This document shows, one piece after another, positions 8,381-18,835 of a stretch of 64,000 nt of DNA. Each line of letters opens with the position of its first letter. Position 1 is the stretch's first letter. The position numbers and the translations under genes are program-made. Origin of the DNA: Azorhizobium oxalatiphilum (GTDB lineage Bacteria; Pseudomonadota; Alphaproteobacteria; Rhizobiales; Xanthobacteraceae); contig NZ_BMCT01000013.1 of NCBI RefSeq assembly GCF_014635325.1, positions 38,615 through 102,614 on the forward strand. Reading direction: 5' to 3'. The notes below the pieces were generated by a model. The model was not told the origin of the DNA. It ran no database searches and was given only the letters and a program-made list of their open reading frames with translations.

Positions 8381-9842
8381 GCTGCGCCGCCACGGCTTCG
8401 CGCTCGATGCGCCTCTGGTGCTGGTGGAGAAGGCGCGCGGTGCCATGCGCCTTGTGGCGGCCGACCTCATGGCCCGCCGGCTCGGCCTCCTGCCCGGCCT
8501 CGCGCTGGCGGATGCCCGCGCCCGCGTGCCGGAGCTGGTGGCGGAAGAGATCGACCGCCATGGCGACGGCCGCTTTCTCGCCCGGCTGGCGGATGCGTGC
8601 GACCGCTATTCGCCCATGGTGGCGGTCGAGGGGGATGACGCTTTGGTGCTGGATATCACCGGCTGCATCCATCTGTTCGGCGGCGAGGCGGAACTGGCCG
8701 CCGATGCTGTGCAGCGACTCACCGGGCTCGGTCTTCATGTGCGCAAGGCCGGCGCCGGCACGCCGGAAGCGGCACTGGCGCTGGCGCGCTTCCATCGCGG
8801 CCCGGTGACGGACGAGCGGGCCGCCGTGCTTGGCTTGCCGGTCGCCGCCCTCGGCGTGCCGGAGGAGACCCTGCGCGCGCTGCGGCGGGCCGGGCTGAAG
8901 ACCATCGGTGATCTGGCGGTGCGGCCCACGGCCCCCTTGAGCGCACGCTTCGGTGCCGGCATGGCCTGGGCGCTGGCCCGCCTGCTGGGGCGGGCCGACA
9001 GCCGCATCACGCCCCGCCGCGCGCCGCCCGCCCTCGTCTTCTCCCGCGCCTTCGCCGAGCCGATCGGCCACATGGCGCATGTGATGCACGCGTTGGGCGA
9101 ACTGGCGGGGCAGGCGGCCCACGAACTGGAGGCGCGCGGCAAGGGTGGGCGCCGGTTCGCGGCCACGCTGTTCCGCAGCGATGGCGACGTGCGCACGCTG
9201 GAGGTGGAGACCGGCGCGCCCATGCGCGACCCGGCCGTGCTCATGCGCCTGTTGGAGGCGCGCATCGAGGCGCTCTCCGATCCCATCGACCCCGGCTTCG
9301 GTTTTGATCTGGTGCGCCTTGCCGTCCCCGCGCTGGAGGCGCTGGACGATGCGCAACTGCGGCTCGGCGAGGCGCAGGCGCTGGAGGGCAGCCTCTCCGC
9401 TCTGGTGGACCGGCTGAGCACGCGCTTCGGCCGCGGCCGCATCCGCCGCTTCCTGCCGCGCGACACCCATGTGCCCGAGCAGGCTGCGCAGGCGGTGCCG
9501 GCGGTGGCCGCCGCGCCCGCGCGCTGGGCGCCGCCGGAGGCGGGAGAGCCGCCGCTGCGCCCGCTGCATCTGTTCTCCCCGCCGCAGCCCATCGACGTGC
9601 TGGCCGAAGTGCCGGACGGGCCGCCCATGCGCTTCCGCTGGCGCGGCGGCACCCATGACGTGCTGCGGCAGGAGGGGCCGGAGCGTATCGCTTCCGAATG
9701 GTGGCACGATGTGCGCCGCATCGCCCCGCCGCGTGACTATTACCGGGTGGAGGACAAGAGCGGCCACCGCTTCTGGATCTTCCGCGACGGCGCGGAGATG
9801 CCGCCCGCGCCGCGCTGGTATCTGCACGGCCTGTTCCCATGA
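8298..9842 (+). CDS. imuB: ImuB, catalytically dead Y-family polymerase homologue
   Basis: ImuB acts as a hub joining ImuA, DnaE2 and the beta clamp during SOS mutagenesis. The 514-residue protein has the Y-family fold, but the catalytic acidic motifs of active DinB/UmuC polymerases are replaced (RRYLALSFPLLPTDRL at the first motif, VLDITGCIHLFGGE at the second), as is usual for ImuB. Helix-hairpin-helix residues follow at about 185-215 (LRALRRAGLKTIGDLA). The GTG at 8298 overlaps imuA by 83 bases, and an in-frame ATG at 8325 is an alternative. The stop overlaps the dnaE2 start by four bases (ATGA), which indicates tight translational coupling. Confidence 0.92.
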   Translation: MIEASSGRGMGEGRRYLALSFPLLPTDRLRRHGFALDAPLVLVEKARGAMRLVAADLMARRLGLLPGLALADARARVPELVAEEIDRHGDGRFLARLADACDRYSPMVAVEGDDALVLDITGCIHLFGGEAELAADAVQRLTGLGLHVRKAGAGTPEAALALARFHRGPVTDERAAVLGLPVAALGVPEETLRALRRAGLKTIGDLAVRPTAPLSARFGAGMAWALARLLGRADSRITPRRAPPALVFSRAFAEPIGHMAHVMHALGELAGQAAHELEARGKGGRRFAATLFRSDGDVRTLEVETGAPMRDPAVLMRLLEARIEALSDPIDPGFGFDLVRLAVPALEALDDAQLRLGEAQALEGSLSALVDRLSTRFGRGRIRRFLPRDTHVPEQAAQAVPAVAAAPARWAPPEAGEPPLRPLHLFSPPQPIDVLAEVPDGPPMRFRWRGGTHDVLRQEGPERIASEWWHDVRRIAPPRDYYRVEDKSGHRFWIFRDGAEMPPAPRWYLHGLFP

Positions 9843-12800
9843 ACGGTTTCGTGGAACTGGTGGCGGCCAGCAATTTCTCCTTTCTGCACGGCGCTTCCCA
9901 TCCCGCCGAGATGGTGGGCGAAGCCATCGCGCTGGGCCTGAAGGGGCTCGGCATCGCCGATCGCAACACGGTGGCCGGCGTGGTGCGGGCCTGGGTGACG
10001 ATCCGCGATATCCCGGCACGCGCCAAAGCGGCGTTCATGGATGAGAAGGAGAAGCGCGGCGAACCGCTGGTGCTGAGCCCGGCGGAGGAGCAGGCCTGCA
10101 AGGTGGATCTGCGGGTGGTCTCCGGCGCGCGCCTCGTATTCGCGGACGGCACGCCGGACATCGTCGTCTATCCTGCCACGCGTCATGGCTGGGGGCGGCT
10201 CACCCGCCTGCTCACGGTGGGCAATCTCCGGGCGGTGAAGGGCGATTGCATCCTGCATTTCGAGGACCTGCTGGCGTATCTGGATGATCTCCTGCTCATT
10301 GTGATGACGGAGAGCACTGCGCGCACGCAGGAGAGCCATCGCGCGCCGGTGGATTATGCGCTGCAGGATGAGGGCCAGGCTGCATCCCAGGACGCGCCGC
10401 CCCGTCTCAGCCTCGTGCCGCCGCCGACGCCGCGTGGGCTCGAGGCGGTGCTTGCCCGCCTCGCGAGCGTGGCACCGGGGCGGGTATGGCTCGGCGCGGC
10501 CCTGCACCGGCGCGGCAGCGATGGCCGACGCCTCGCCCGGCTGCGCCGCCTCGCCGCCGGGGCCGGCGTCCCGCTCCTCGCCACCAACGATGCCCTCTAT
10601 GCGGAGGCGGAGCGCCGCCCGCTGCATGACGTGCTCACCTGCATCCGCGAGGGCACCACCATCGCGGACGCGGGCCGGCGGCTGGAGGCCAATGGCGAAC
10701 GCCATCTGAAGAACGGGGACGCGATGGCGCGCCTGTTCCGCACCTGCCCGGAAGCGGTGCGCGAGACCACGCGCTTCCTCGCCCGCATCGACTTCGATCT
10801 CAAGGATCTCGAATATGAATATCCGCACGAGCCGGTGCCGGAGGGCTGGGAGCCGCAGGACTGGCTTGAGCATCTGGTCATCATGGCCGCGCGCGAGCGC
10901 TATGGCGATCAACTCCCGGAGAAGGTGGAGGCGCTGCTTGCGGACGAGTTCGCTGTCATCCGCAAGCAGGAATATGCTTATTACTTCCTCACGGTCCACG
11001 ATCTTGTGCGCTTCGCCCGCGCCCAGCAGCCGCCCATCCTGTGTCAGGGGCGGGGCTCGGCGGCGAACTCCATCGTCTGCTTCCTGCTGGGCGTCACCTC
11101 GGTGGATCCGGAGGAGCACGATCTCCTGTTCTCACGCTTCGTCTCGGCGGATCGCGACGAGCCGCCGGACATTGACGTCGATTTCGAGCATGAGCGGCGC
11201 GAGGAGATCATCCAGTACATCTATCGCCGCTACGGCCGCCACCGGGCGGGCATAGCGGCGACCGTGATCCATTATCGCGCCCGCAGCGCCGTGCGCGAGG
11301 TGGCGAAAGTGCTGGGTCTCACCGAGGATATTTCCACCCGGCTCGCTGGCCTCGTCTGGGGCAGCCATGCGGATGCCATGGATGCGCACCGCATGGCCGA
11401 AGCCGGCTTCGACCCCGCCAATCCGGAGATGGAGCGGCTGCGCTTCATTCTGCGGCCGCTGCTCACCGCGCAGTTTCCGCGCCATCTCTCCCAGCATGTG
11501 GGCGGCTTCGTGCTGACCCAGAACCGGCTGGACGAGACCGTGCCCATCCACCACGCCGGTATGGAGGGGCGCAGCTTCATCGAGTGGGACAAGGACGATA
11601 TCGACGCTCTCAACCTGATGAAGGTGGATGTGCTGGCGCTCGGCATGCTCACCTGCATTCGCAAGGCCTTCGAGCTCATGCGGACCCACGGGCTGGGCGA
11701 CCAGACGCTGGAGGTGGACATTCGTTCCGATGATCCGGCGGTCTATGACATGCTGGGCCGGGGCGACAGCATCGGCGTGTTCCAGGTGGAGAGCCGCGCG
11801 CAGATCAACATGCTGCCGCGCCTGAAGCCACGCGATCTCTATGACCTGACGATTCAGGTCGCGATCGTGCGGCCCGGCCCCATCGAGGGCGACATGGTGC
11901 ATCCCTATCTGCGCCGGCGCTGTGATGCCGAGCCGTGGGGTTTCCCTGAACCGGCACCGCCGCATGATCCAAAGGAACTGCACAAGCTGCTCGGCAAGAC
12001 CTTCGGCGTGCCGCTGTTTCAGGAACAGGCCATGAAGCTCGCCATCGTCGCGGCGGGCTTCACCCCGAACCAGGCCAATCAATTGCGCAAGGCCATGGCC
12101 ACCTTCCGCAATGCGGGCACCATCCATAACTTCGAAAAGCTGATGGTGGATGGCATGGTGGCGCGTGGCTATGAGCCGGATTTCGCCCGCCGCTGCTTCA
12201 AGCAGATCGAGGGGTTCGGCAGCTACGGCTTTCCGGAAAGCCATGCCCTCTCCTTCGCCCGGCTGGTCTATGTGTCGGCCTGGATCAAGTGCCATCACCC
12301 GGCGGTGTTCGCCTGCGCGCTGCTGAACGCGCAGCCCATGGGCTTCTATGCCCCGGCGCAGATCGTGCGGGATGCCAGCCAGCATCAGGTGGAGGTGTGC
12401 CCGGTGGATGTGCACGCCAGCCTCTGGGACAATACGCTGGAGCGGGGGCGGAACGATCGCCTCGCGCTGCGCCTCGGCCTGAGGCAGGTGGAGGGGTTCC
12501 GGGAAGGCTGGGCGGATGGGATCGCACAGGCCCGCCGCGCCGGGAGGTTCCCGGACATGGAGGCGCTCGCGCGGCGCGCGCACCTGCCCTCCGCCGCCTT
12601 GCGCCTGCTGGCGGATGCGGATGCGCTGAAATCGCTGGGGCTGGAGCGTCGCAACGCCTTGTGGGAGGTGCGGCGCATGCCGGAGGCGGAGCTGCCGCTG
12701 TTCGCCTCCGCCAAGGCTCGCGAGCTGGGCATGGAGGACGACATGGCACTGCCGGACATGTCGGACGACGAGCATGTGGCGCTGGATTACCAGACCACGC

Positions 12801-13243
12801 GCCTGTCCCTGAAGGGGCATCCCATGGCCTTCCTGCGGCCTGCGTTCCGAAGTGATGGCGTGCTCAGTTGCGAGCAGACATCCGAGGCGCGTGATGGCGC
12901 GCAGGTGCGCACGGCGGGCCTCGTATTGGTGCGCCAGCGACCGGGCAAGGGCAATGCCATCTTCGTCACGCTGGAGGATGAGACGGGCATCACCAATGTG
13001 CTGATCTGGGCACGCCTGTTCGAGACGCTGCGCCGCGCGGTGATGTCCGCCCGCCTCATGCAGGTATCGGGCAAGGTGCAGCGCAGCCGCGAGGGCGTGG
13101 TGCACCTGATGGCCGAGCATGTGGAGGATCGCACGGCTCTTCTCGACAGCCATTTTTCGGATGGTGGCGATGCGGGTGCCGTGCAGCGCCCGACCCATCC
13201 GCGCGACGTGCGCATTCTGCCGAAGTCGCGAGACTTTCATTAG
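9839..13243 (+). CDS. dnaE2: Error-prone DNA polymerase III alpha subunit DnaE2 (ImuC)
   Basis: This C-family polymerase carries out mutagenic lesion bypass in the SOS response. The protein has 1134 residues, within the DnaE2 range. It starts with a PHP domain (FVELVAASNFSFLHGASHP). The palm motif PDIDVDFEHERREE carries the catalytic pair Asp446/Asp448. Finger and helix-hairpin-helix regions follow (GFGSYGFPESHALSFA), then an OB-fold near residues 1020-1110 (TAGLVLVRQRPGKGNAIFVTLED). It is the last gene of the LexA-controlled imuA-imuB-dnaE2 cassette. The essential replicative DnaE1 must be encoded elsewhere. Confidence 0.96.
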   Translation: MNGFVELVAASNFSFLHGASHPAEMVGEAIALGLKGLGIADRNTVAGVVRAWVTIRDIPARAKAAFMDEKEKRGEPLVLSPAEEQACKVDLRVVSGARLVFADGTPDIVVYPATRHGWGRLTRLLTVGNLRAVKGDCILHFEDLLAYLDDLLLIVMTESTARTQESHRAPVDYALQDEGQAASQDAPPRLSLVPPPTPRGLEAVLARLASVAPGRVWLGAALHRRGSDGRRLARLRRLAAGAGVPLLATNDALYAEAERRPLHDVLTCIREGTTIADAGRRLEANGERHLKNGDAMARLFRTCPEAVRETTRFLARIDFDLKDLEYEYPHEPVPEGWEPQDWLEHLVIMAARERYGDQLPEKVEALLADEFAVIRKQEYAYYFLTVHDLVRFARAQQPPILCQGRGSAANSIVCFLLGVTSVDPEEHDLLFSRFVSADRDEPPDIDVDFEHERREEIIQYIYRRYGRHRAGIAATVIHYRARSAVREVAKVLGLTEDISTRLAGLVWGSHADAMDAHRMAEAGFDPANPEMERLRFILRPLLTAQFPRHLSQHVGGFVLTQNRLDETVPIHHAGMEGRSFIEWDKDDIDALNLMKVDVLALGMLTCIRKAFELMRTHGLGDQTLEVDIRSDDPAVYDMLGRGDSIGVFQVESRAQINMLPRLKPRDLYDLTIQVAIVRPGPIEGDMVHPYLRRRCDAEPWGFPEPAPPHDPKELHKLLGKTFGVPLFQEQAMKLAIVAAGFTPNQANQLRKAMATFRNAGTIHNFEKLMVDGMVARGYEPDFARRCFKQIEGFGSYGFPESHALSFARLVYVSAWIKCHHPAVFACALLNAQPMGFYAPAQIVRDASQHQVEVCPVDVHASLWDNTLERGRNDRLALRLGLRQVEGFREGWADGIAQARRAGRFPDMEALARRAHLPSAALRLLADADALKSLGLERRNALWEVRRMPEAELPLFASAKARELGMEDDMALPDMSDDEHVALDYQTTRLSLKGHPMAFLRPAFRSDGVLSCEQTSEARDGAQVRTAGLVLVRQRPGKGNAIFVTLEDETGITNVLIWARLFETLRRAVMSARLMQVSGKVQRSREGVVHLMAEHVEDRTALLDSHFSDGGDAGAVQRPTHPRDVRILPKSRDFH

Positions 13244-13312
13244 GATTGCGGCAAATGCGATCCATCGATCGCTGCGTGACGACCGGCGAAGCTCCCGACG
13301 CGCCATCCGCGA

Positions 13313-13353
13313 CGACAAAAAAGAAGGGCATGCTCCCTCTCGGGAGCATGCCC
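13313..13353 (-). terminator. Terminator of the chemoreceptor gene (convergent with dnaE2)
   Basis: A perfect 12-bp inverted repeat (13326-13337 with 13342-13353, GGGCATGCTCCC) has a 4-base loop. On the minus strand it is followed by TTCTTTTTTGTCG, a clear U-tract. It may also block transcription arriving from dnaE2 on the other strand, where no T-run follows. Confidence 0.88.
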
Positions 13354-13374
13354 TCGCGCGACAGGCGGAGAGCG

Positions 13375-15075
13375 TTAGCCCGCGCGCAGGTTGTTGATCA
13401 CACGATCCACTTCCACCTGGAGCTGGCTGGCCTGCCCGGCGAGCGCGGAGGACAGGGTCATCAGCTGGGTGGAGGCGGCACCCGTCATCTCGGCGGCGCG
13501 CCCGACGCCGCTGATATTGTCGTTCACGGTGCCCGTGCCGCGTGCCGCATTCTGGGTGTTGCTGGCGATTTCCTGCGTCGCCGCGCCCTGCTCCTCGATG
13601 GCCGCTGCGATGGCGGAGGACGAGGTGCGGATCTCGGTGATGGTGGAGACGATGCGGTCGATGGATTCCACCGAACGGTTGGTGGCCTTCTGGATCTCGC
13701 CCACCTTGCCGGCGATCTCTTCGGTGGCCCTGGCGGTCTGGGCCGCCAACGCTTTGACCTCCTGCGCCACCACGGCGAAGCCCTTGCCCATCTCGCCGGC
13801 CCGTGCCGCCTCGATGGTGGCGTTGAGCGCCAGCAGATTGGTCTGGCCGGCGATGTTGGTGATGAGGTCCACCACCTCGCCGATCTTGGCCGCGCTGTCG
13901 GACAGTTCGATGATCTCCGACTGGGTGCGCGCGCTCTCCTCCGCCGCGGCAGAGGCGATACGGGCGGCGTTGGCGACCTGCGAGCCGATCTCGCGGATGG
14001 AAGCGCTCATTTCCTCCGTGGCGGCGGCTACCGTTTCCACATTGGTGGTGGCCTCCTCGGCGGCATGGCCCACGGCCTGCGCCTGGCGCGAGGTCTCCTC
14101 GGCGGTGGAGGACAGGTTGCGGGCCGCTTCCGACACCTCGCCGGACGACTGGGTGAAGGCGGCGGTGAGCGCGCCCATGGAGGCCTCGAACGTATCGGCG
14201 ATGGCGAGACGTTCCTGTTTCAGGCGCTGGGCGGCGCGCTGCTCGTCCAGGGCGGCCTGTTCGCGCAGGCGTTCGGTTTCCACGAGGCCGAGGCGGAACA
14301 CTTCCAGCCCCTGGGCGAGGCGGCCCACCTCGTCGCGCCGGTCGGTGCCGGGCACGTCGGTATGGAGATTGCCTTTCTCCAGTTCCTCCATGACGCCGAC
14401 CACCCGGCCGAGCGGCCGCGTGATGCCGTAGCGCGAGATCAGGAAAGCCAGCGCCAGAGCGATGACGATGGCGGCGGCCATGGCCTCCACGAGACCCCAC
14501 GCGGTGCGCTCGCTGGCAGCCTTCAGGTCGCTGATCTTCTGATCAACCGTGGTGGTGGTCTCGTCGATGATCCGGGTCACGTCACTCGCGAGCTTCTCGG
14601 CGGCGGGCGTGCAGGTCTCGTTCATGATCTCGTTGGCCATCTCCACATTGGTGGCGACGGTGTCTTCCAGCGCCAGTTGCAGGGCGCGGAAGCACTGGCC
14701 GGCGAACACTTCGCGGGCGCGCGCCTGCAGGCTGTCGAATTCGGCGGCACGGGCCGGCACCGCCGCCTTGGCCATGTCGAAGCGCCGGCCGAGGATGTCG
14801 AGATTCTGCTGGTAATTGGCCTGGGCGGCGCGGTTCCCCGCGTCGGAGCGGGCGGTGATGGCCTGGAAGATGGAGCGTTCCACCGCGACGATCTGCCGGC
14901 CGACGCGGGCAAGCGCGAGGTTCACCCGGGTTTCACCCGTCAGCAGGCCCTCATAACTGGCCGCCTGCTCGCGCAGCTTGATGCCGGCGATCACCGTGCC
15001 GAAGCCGGCGCAGGCACCAAGGAGAACGATGATCAACGCGATCTTGCCGATGATCGGCCAATTGCCGAAAGACAT
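13375..15075 (-). CDS. Methyl-accepting chemotaxis protein
   Basis: This is a transmembrane chemoreceptor of 566 residues that signals to CheA/CheW. The ATG at 15075 follows GGGGG at the right distance and is preferred over a GTG four codons upstream. TM1 lies at about residues 8-30. A periplasmic helical ligand domain covers about 30-180 and contains two cysteines (GQCF, NETC). TM2 lies at about 184-206, followed by a HAMP domain and a long signalling coiled coil. The conserved hairpin tip is visible near residues 400-425 ([19 protein letters not shown]). No CheR/CheB-binding pentapeptide ends the protein. The ligand is unknown, and no che genes are nearby. Confidence 0.95.
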   Translation of the reverse strand: MSFGNWPIIGKIALIIVLLGACAGFGTVIAGIKLREQAASYEGLLTGETRVNLALARVGRQIVAVERSIFQAITARSDAGNRAAQANYQQNLDILGRRFDMAKAAVPARAAEFDSLQARAREVFAGQCFRALQLALEDTVATNVEMANEIMNETCTPAAEKLASDVTRIIDETTTTVDQKISDLKAASERTAWGLVEAMAAAIVIALALAFLISRYGITRPLGRVVGVMEELEKGNLHTDVPGTDRRDEVGRLAQGLEVFRLGLVETERLREQAALDEQRAAQRLKQERLAIADTFEASMGALTAAFTQSSGEVSEAARNLSSTAEETSRQAQAVGHAAEEATTNVETVAAATEEMSASIREIGSQVANAARIASAAAEESARTQSEIIELSDSAAKIGEVVDLITNIAGQTNLLALNATIEAARAGEMGKGFAVVAQEVKALAAQTARATEEIAGKVGEIQKATNRSVESIDRIVSTITEIRTSSSAIAAAIEEQGAATQEIASNTQNAARGTGTVNDNISGVGRAAEMTGAASTQLMTLSSALAGQASQLQVEVDRVINNLRAG

Positions 15076-15322
15076 ATGCACCCCCACAAAATCAGCGACC
15101 GTCCGTCGGATCCAATGAAAGCAATGTATATGTCTGCTTTATTGGGACGGTATGTTTGTCACGGTGACTATGTGGATCGGGGCTTGCGTGAAGGCTGCAC
15201 ACCTTCCCTAAGGTTGTGTCGAGACCTTTCCCAGCAATATTGCTAGATATATTCTAATAAGTGTTGGATGTATTATGAAACCTCCGCCGAGGGCGGGGAG
15301 GGTGAAGGTCGTCTGTCTGTCG

Positions 15323-16096
15323 TCAGCGCCCGGCGATGATGAACAGGCGCGGGAAGGCCAGCAGCACCTTGCCATCCGTCCGGGGCGGATAATCCTGCGC
15401 GATCTGCGCCTCATAGGCAGCGAGGAAGGCGGCCTGCTCGTCCTTGTCCAGCGGATCGAGGAAGGGCCGCAGGCCCGTGCCCTTCATCCACTCCACGACG
15501 GCGGTGGGGCTTTCCAGCGGGTGGTGATAGGTCGTGCGCCAGATATCCACCCGCGTGGCGAGGGGCGCCAGCAGATCGTAATACTGGCTGGCGGGGGGCA
15601 GCACGGTGCGGGCGGTCGTGGCCTCGGCAAGCTTGGCTGCCCACGGGCCTTCGGAGGCCACCTTGCGCATGCCCGCATGGGTGGGCTCGTTGAGATTGTC
15701 CGGCATCTGCACCGCCAGCACGCCGCCCTCGGAGAGCTGGCCGAGCAGGCGGGGGAACAGCGCCTGATGATCCGGCACCCATTGCAGCACGGCATTGGCG
15801 AGAATGATGTCCGCCGGCTGGGGCAGGCTGTACGTCGCCACGTCCGCCTCGATGAAGGTGGTGTGCGGCAGGCGGCGCCGCGCGGTGGCGAGCATGTCGG
15901 GGGAGGTGTCGATGCCGATCACCTCGGCCTCGGGATAGCGGGCGGCGAGAAGCTCGGTGGAATTGCCCGGCCCGCATCCCAGATCGACCACCCTGCGGGC
16001 CGCATCCAGCGGAATCTGGGCCACAAGATCCCGCGCCGGGCGGGTCCGTTGATCTTCGAAGCTGAGGTAAAGCCGCGCGTTCCAGTCCGCAATCAT
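15323..16096 (-). CDS. tam: Trans-aconitate 2-methyltransferase
   Basis: Tam is a SAM-dependent enzyme that methylates trans-aconitate, a spontaneous isomer of cis-aconitate that inhibits aconitase, and so detoxifies it. The 257 residues match the E. coli enzyme along the whole length by memory: N-terminal [21 protein letters not shown] motif [11 protein letters not shown], acidic IGIDTSPDM, then [40 protein letters not shown] and terminal LLAFPRLFI. An AGGAGG ribosome site lies 10 bases before the ATG. It is downstream of ettA on the same strand, but a terminator separates the two. Confidence 0.93.
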   Translation of the reverse strand: MIADWNARLYLSFEDQRTRPARDLVAQIPLDAARRVVDLGCGPGNSTELLAARYPEAEVIGIDTSPDMLATARRRLPHTTFIEADVATYSLPQPADIILANAVLQWVPDHQALFPRLLGQLSEGGVLAVQMPDNLNEPTHAGMRKVASEGPWAAKLAEATTARTVLPPASQYYDLLAPLATRVDIWRTTYHHPLESPTAVVEWMKGTGLRPFLDPLDKDEQAAFLAAYEAQIAQDYPPRTDGKVLLAFPRLFIIAGR

Positions 16097-16118
16097 GCCG
16101 ATGTCACCTCCTGAAAAC

Positions 16119-16150
16119 GATTTCGCCCGCCGGAGGGTATCCGGCGGGCG
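16119..16150 (-). terminator. Terminator after ettA
   Basis: A perfect 10-bp stem GCCCGCCGGA / TCCGGCGGGC (16126-16135 with 16141-16150) has a 5-base loop. On the minus strand it is followed by GAAATCGTTTTC. It begins 7 bases after the ettA stop and lies just before the tam ribosome binding site. Confidence 0.8.
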
Positions 16151-16156
16151 ATAAGA

Positions 16157-17812
16157 TCAGCGGGAGAACTTCTTGTACTGGATCCGCTTGGGGATCGTTG
16201 AGTCGATGCCGAGGCGACGCTTCTTGTCTTCCTCGTAATCCTGGAAGTTGCCCTCGAACCACTCCACATGGCTGTCGCCCTCGAAGGCCAGCATGTGGGT
16301 GGCGATGCGGTCGAGGAAGAAGCGATCATGCGAGATGATGACGGCGCAGCCGGCATAATCTTCCAGCGCCTCTTCCAGTGCGCGCAGGGTGTCCACGTCG
16401 AGATCGTTGGTCGGCTCGTCGAGGAGGAGAACGTTGCCGCCCTCCTGCAGCACCTTGGCCAGATGCACGCGGTTGCGCTCACCGCCCGAGAGCATGCCGA
16501 CCTTCTTCTGCTGGTCGCCGCCCTTGAAGTTGAAGGCCGCGCAATAGGCGCGGGACGGGATTTCCTTCTTGCCGACGTAGATCACGTCGTTGCCGCCGGA
16601 AACCTCTTCCCAGATGGTCTTCTTGTCGTCCAGCGCGTCGCGGCTCTGGTCGACGTAGCCGAGCTTCACCGAGTCGCCGATGGAGATGGAGCCGGCATCG
16701 GGCTTCTCCAGCCCGGCGATCATCTTGAACAGCGTGGTCTTGCCCGCGCCGTTCGGCCCGATGACGCCGACGATGCCGCCCGGCGGCAGCTTGAACGACA
16801 GATCGTCGATCAGCAGGCGGTCGCCGAACGACTTGCTGAGGCCGTCGAAGGCGATGACGTTCTGGCCGAGGCGCTCGGCCACGGGGATGACGATCTGCGT
16901 GGCGCTGGGCTGGCGCTGGGAGGCGCGCTCCAGCAGGTCCTCATAGCGGCTGATACGTGCCTTGTTCTTGGCCTGACGGGCCTTGGGCGAGGCGCCGATC
17001 CATTCCTGCTCGCGGGCCAGTGCACGCTCGCGTGCCTCGTCCTCGCGGCCTTCCTGATGCAGGCGCTTCTGCTTCTGCACCAGCCACTTGGAATAGTTGC
17101 CCTCGTAGGGAATGCCGCGGCCGCGATCCAGCTCCAGAATCCAGCCGGTGACATTGTCGAGGAAGTAGCGGTCATGGGTCACGATCAGGATCGCGCCCGG
17201 ATAGGTCCGCAGATGGCCTTCCAGCCACGCCGTGGTCTCGGCGTCCAGATGGTTGGTGGGCTCGTCGAGCAGCAGCAGTTCGGGCTGCTCCAGCAGCAGG
17301 CGGCACAGCGCCACGCGGCGGCGCTCACCACCCGAGAGCTTGGAGACGTCGGCATCATCAGGCGGGCAACGCAGGGCGTCCATCGCCTGGTCCACCTTGC
17401 TGTCGAGATCCCACAGGCCCTGCGCCTCGATCTCGTCCTGCAGGCGGGTCATCTCGTCCGCCGTCTCCTCGGAATAGTTCATCGCGAGGTCGTTGTAGCG
17501 GGCGAGGATCTCCACCTGCTTGGCCACGCCGTCCATCACGTTCTCGCGGATGGACTTGCTGGTGTCGAGCTGGGGCTCCTGCGGCAGGTAGCCGACGCGG
17601 ATGCCTTCCGCCGGACGGGCCTCGCCGGAGAATTCCTTGTCCATCCCGGCCATGATCTTCAGCAGGGTGGACTTACCGGAGCCGTTGTTGCCCAGCACGC
17701 CGATCTTGGCGTCGGGGAAGAACGACAGGTGCACATTCTCGAGCACCTTCTTGCCGCCGGGATAGGCCTTGGTCAGGCCATGCATGTGGTAAGCGTATTG
17801 ATAGGAGGCCAT
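16157..17812 (-). CDS. ettA: Energy-dependent translational throttle protein EttA (ABC-F)
   Basis: EttA is a ribosome-associated ABC-F ATPase that gates early elongation according to the ATP/ADP level. It has 551 residues from the ATG at 17812, close to the E. coli length. The open frame continues 23 codons upstream, but the [13 protein letters not shown] start fits the family. There are two ATPase domains: Walker [10 protein letters not shown] with signature [12 protein letters not shown], and Walker [10 protein letters not shown] with signature [12 protein letters not shown]. Both Walker B motifs end in LLLDEPTN, and the arm/linker between them is rich in charged residues ([14 protein letters not shown]). 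There are no membrane segments. The gene is divergent from the cupin gene. Confidence 0.95.
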   Translation of the reverse strand: MASYQYAYHMHGLTKAYPGGKKVLENVHLSFFPDAKIGVLGNNGSGKSTLLKIMAGMDKEFSGEARPAEGIRVGYLPQEPQLDTSKSIRENVMDGVAKQVEILARYNDLAMNYSEETADEMTRLQDEIEAQGLWDLDSKVDQAMDALRCPPDDADVSKLSGGERRRVALCRLLLEQPELLLLDEPTNHLDAETTAWLEGHLRTYPGAILIVTHDRYFLDNVTGWILELDRGRGIPYEGNYSKWLVQKQKRLHQEGREDEARERALAREQEWIGASPKARQAKNKARISRYEDLLERASQRQPSATQIVIPVAERLGQNVIAFDGLSKSFGDRLLIDDLSFKLPPGGIVGVIGPNGAGKTTLFKMIAGLEKPDAGSISIGDSVKLGYVDQSRDALDDKKTIWEEVSGGNDVIYVGKKEIPSRAYCAAFNFKGGDQQKKVGMLSGGERNRVHLAKVLQEGGNVLLLDEPTNDLDVDTLRALEEALEDYAGCAVIISHDRFFLDRIATHMLAFEGDSHVEWFEGNFQDYEEDKKRRLGIDSTIPKRIQYKKFSR

Positions 17813-17918
17813 GCGCCACCGGCTCCGGGAGGGCTGAGGTGAGTTTGGCGTCGTTCTAGCGGCACTGGCCGCAAGCGGCAAGGCGAGTACGGCCCGCTCC
17901 GCGTCATGGGAGGTAAAT

Positions 17919-18425
17919 ATGAGCGATCATTCTCACGATCATCCCCACAGCCATCCGCATCCGGATGCCGGCCCCGTGGACTGGCGCGAGAATGGCGTGA
18001 AGGTGGTTCCGGGCGATCAGCTCGACCCCAATACGGCGCAGACGCCCGGCATGAACCGCGCCACCGCCATCAATCGCGCCCGCGCTGGTGCTGAAAAGCT
18101 CTGGGCCGGCACGGTGCATATCCATCCCGACGCCAAGACCGGCGCGCACCATCATGGCGATCTGGAAAGCGTGATCTTCGTGGTGAAGGGCCGCGCCCGC
18201 ATGCGCTGGGGCGACCATCTGGAGTTCACCGCCGAGGCCGGGCCGGGCGATTTCATCTATGTGCCGCCTTATGTGCCGCATCAGGAGATCAACACCTCGC
18301 CGGATGAGGTGCTGGAATGCGTGCTGGTGCGCTCCGGGCAGGATCCGGTGGTGGTGAATCTCGATATCGAGCCCGTGGAGGCCCCGACCACGGTGAAATG
18401 GATCGACTCGATCCATAAGGAATGA
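17919..18425 (+). CDS. Cupin-domain protein with His-rich N-terminus
   Basis: This is a 168-residue single-cupin protein of unknown reaction. Both cupin motifs are intact. The first is [17 protein letters not shown], with the HxH and Glu metal ligands; the second is [17 protein letters not shown], with the fourth His. Metal binding (Fe, Mn or Ni) is therefore likely. The N-terminus ([15 protein letters not shown]) carries an unusual His/Asp stretch that could bind metal or be a loading site. It is divergent from ettA, about 106 bases away. Relatives include small cupins of sugar or aromatic metabolism, but nothing in the sequence chooses among them. Confidence 0.8.
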   Translation: MSDHSHDHPHSHPHPDAGPVDWRENGVKVVPGDQLDPNTAQTPGMNRATAINRARAGAEKLWAGTVHIHPDAKTGAHHHGDLESVIFVVKGRARMRWGDHLEFTAEAGPGDFIYVPPYVPHQEINTSPDEVLECVLVRSGQDPVVVNLDIEPVEAPTTVKWIDSIHKE

Positions 18426-18591
18426 GGGGGCGCAGGTGGCTGTCCACCTCTGTCCACAGGCAGATCCTTTTGCGGCAAAGGGTTTTTCCCCTCTCTGGGG
18501 ATGTTGTCGGAAAGTCCTGTTGCAATCCCGAACGGCTTTTGGCATAGAGACGCCACCGCCGCAGGGGCTCAGGCCTCTCCGGAACATGGAT

Positions 18592-18666
18592 GCGGGCGTA
18601 GCTCAGGGGTAGAGCACAACCTTGCCAAGGTTGGGGTCGTGGGTTCGAATCCCATCGCCCGCTCCA
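18592..18666 (+). tRNA. tRNA-Gly (anticodon GCC)
   Basis: A complete cloverleaf is visible. The acceptor GCGGGCG (18592-18598) pairs with CGCCCGC (18656-18662), the D-arm is AGCTCAGGGGTAGAGC, the anticodon loop is TTGCCAA, the T-loop is GGTTCGAATCC, the discriminator is T, and the CCA end is encoded. Confidence 0.97.
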
Positions 18667-18698
18667 GTTTCTCTTCAAAAATTGAATGCAGCGGTGAA

Positions 18699-18728
18699 AA
18701 AGACGGACGTAGCGCCGTCGTCTTTCCG
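18699..18728 (+). terminator. Possible terminator after tRNA-Gly
   Basis: A short inverted repeat GACGG / CCGTC (18702-18706 with 18715-18719) is followed by GTCTTTCC. An alternative AAAGAC / GTCTTT pairing extends it. It lies about 35 bases past the tRNA 3' end. The stem is weak, so this is tentative. Confidence 0.4.
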
Positions 18729-18835
18729 TGCCGGCGAGCCATCCGACGCTCCCGTGCTCTTTTTCGAAAAACAGTGATCAGGCAGCGTCCACGCGACGGC
18801 GCTCGGGCCGCCGCGTGTTTCGTTTGCCGTGGCCC

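Noticed and set aside
11132..14500. A long minus-strand frame across the dnaE2 end and the chemoreceptor
   Set aside because: It runs antisense to dnaE2 and out of frame with the chemoreceptor, with no recognisable domain.
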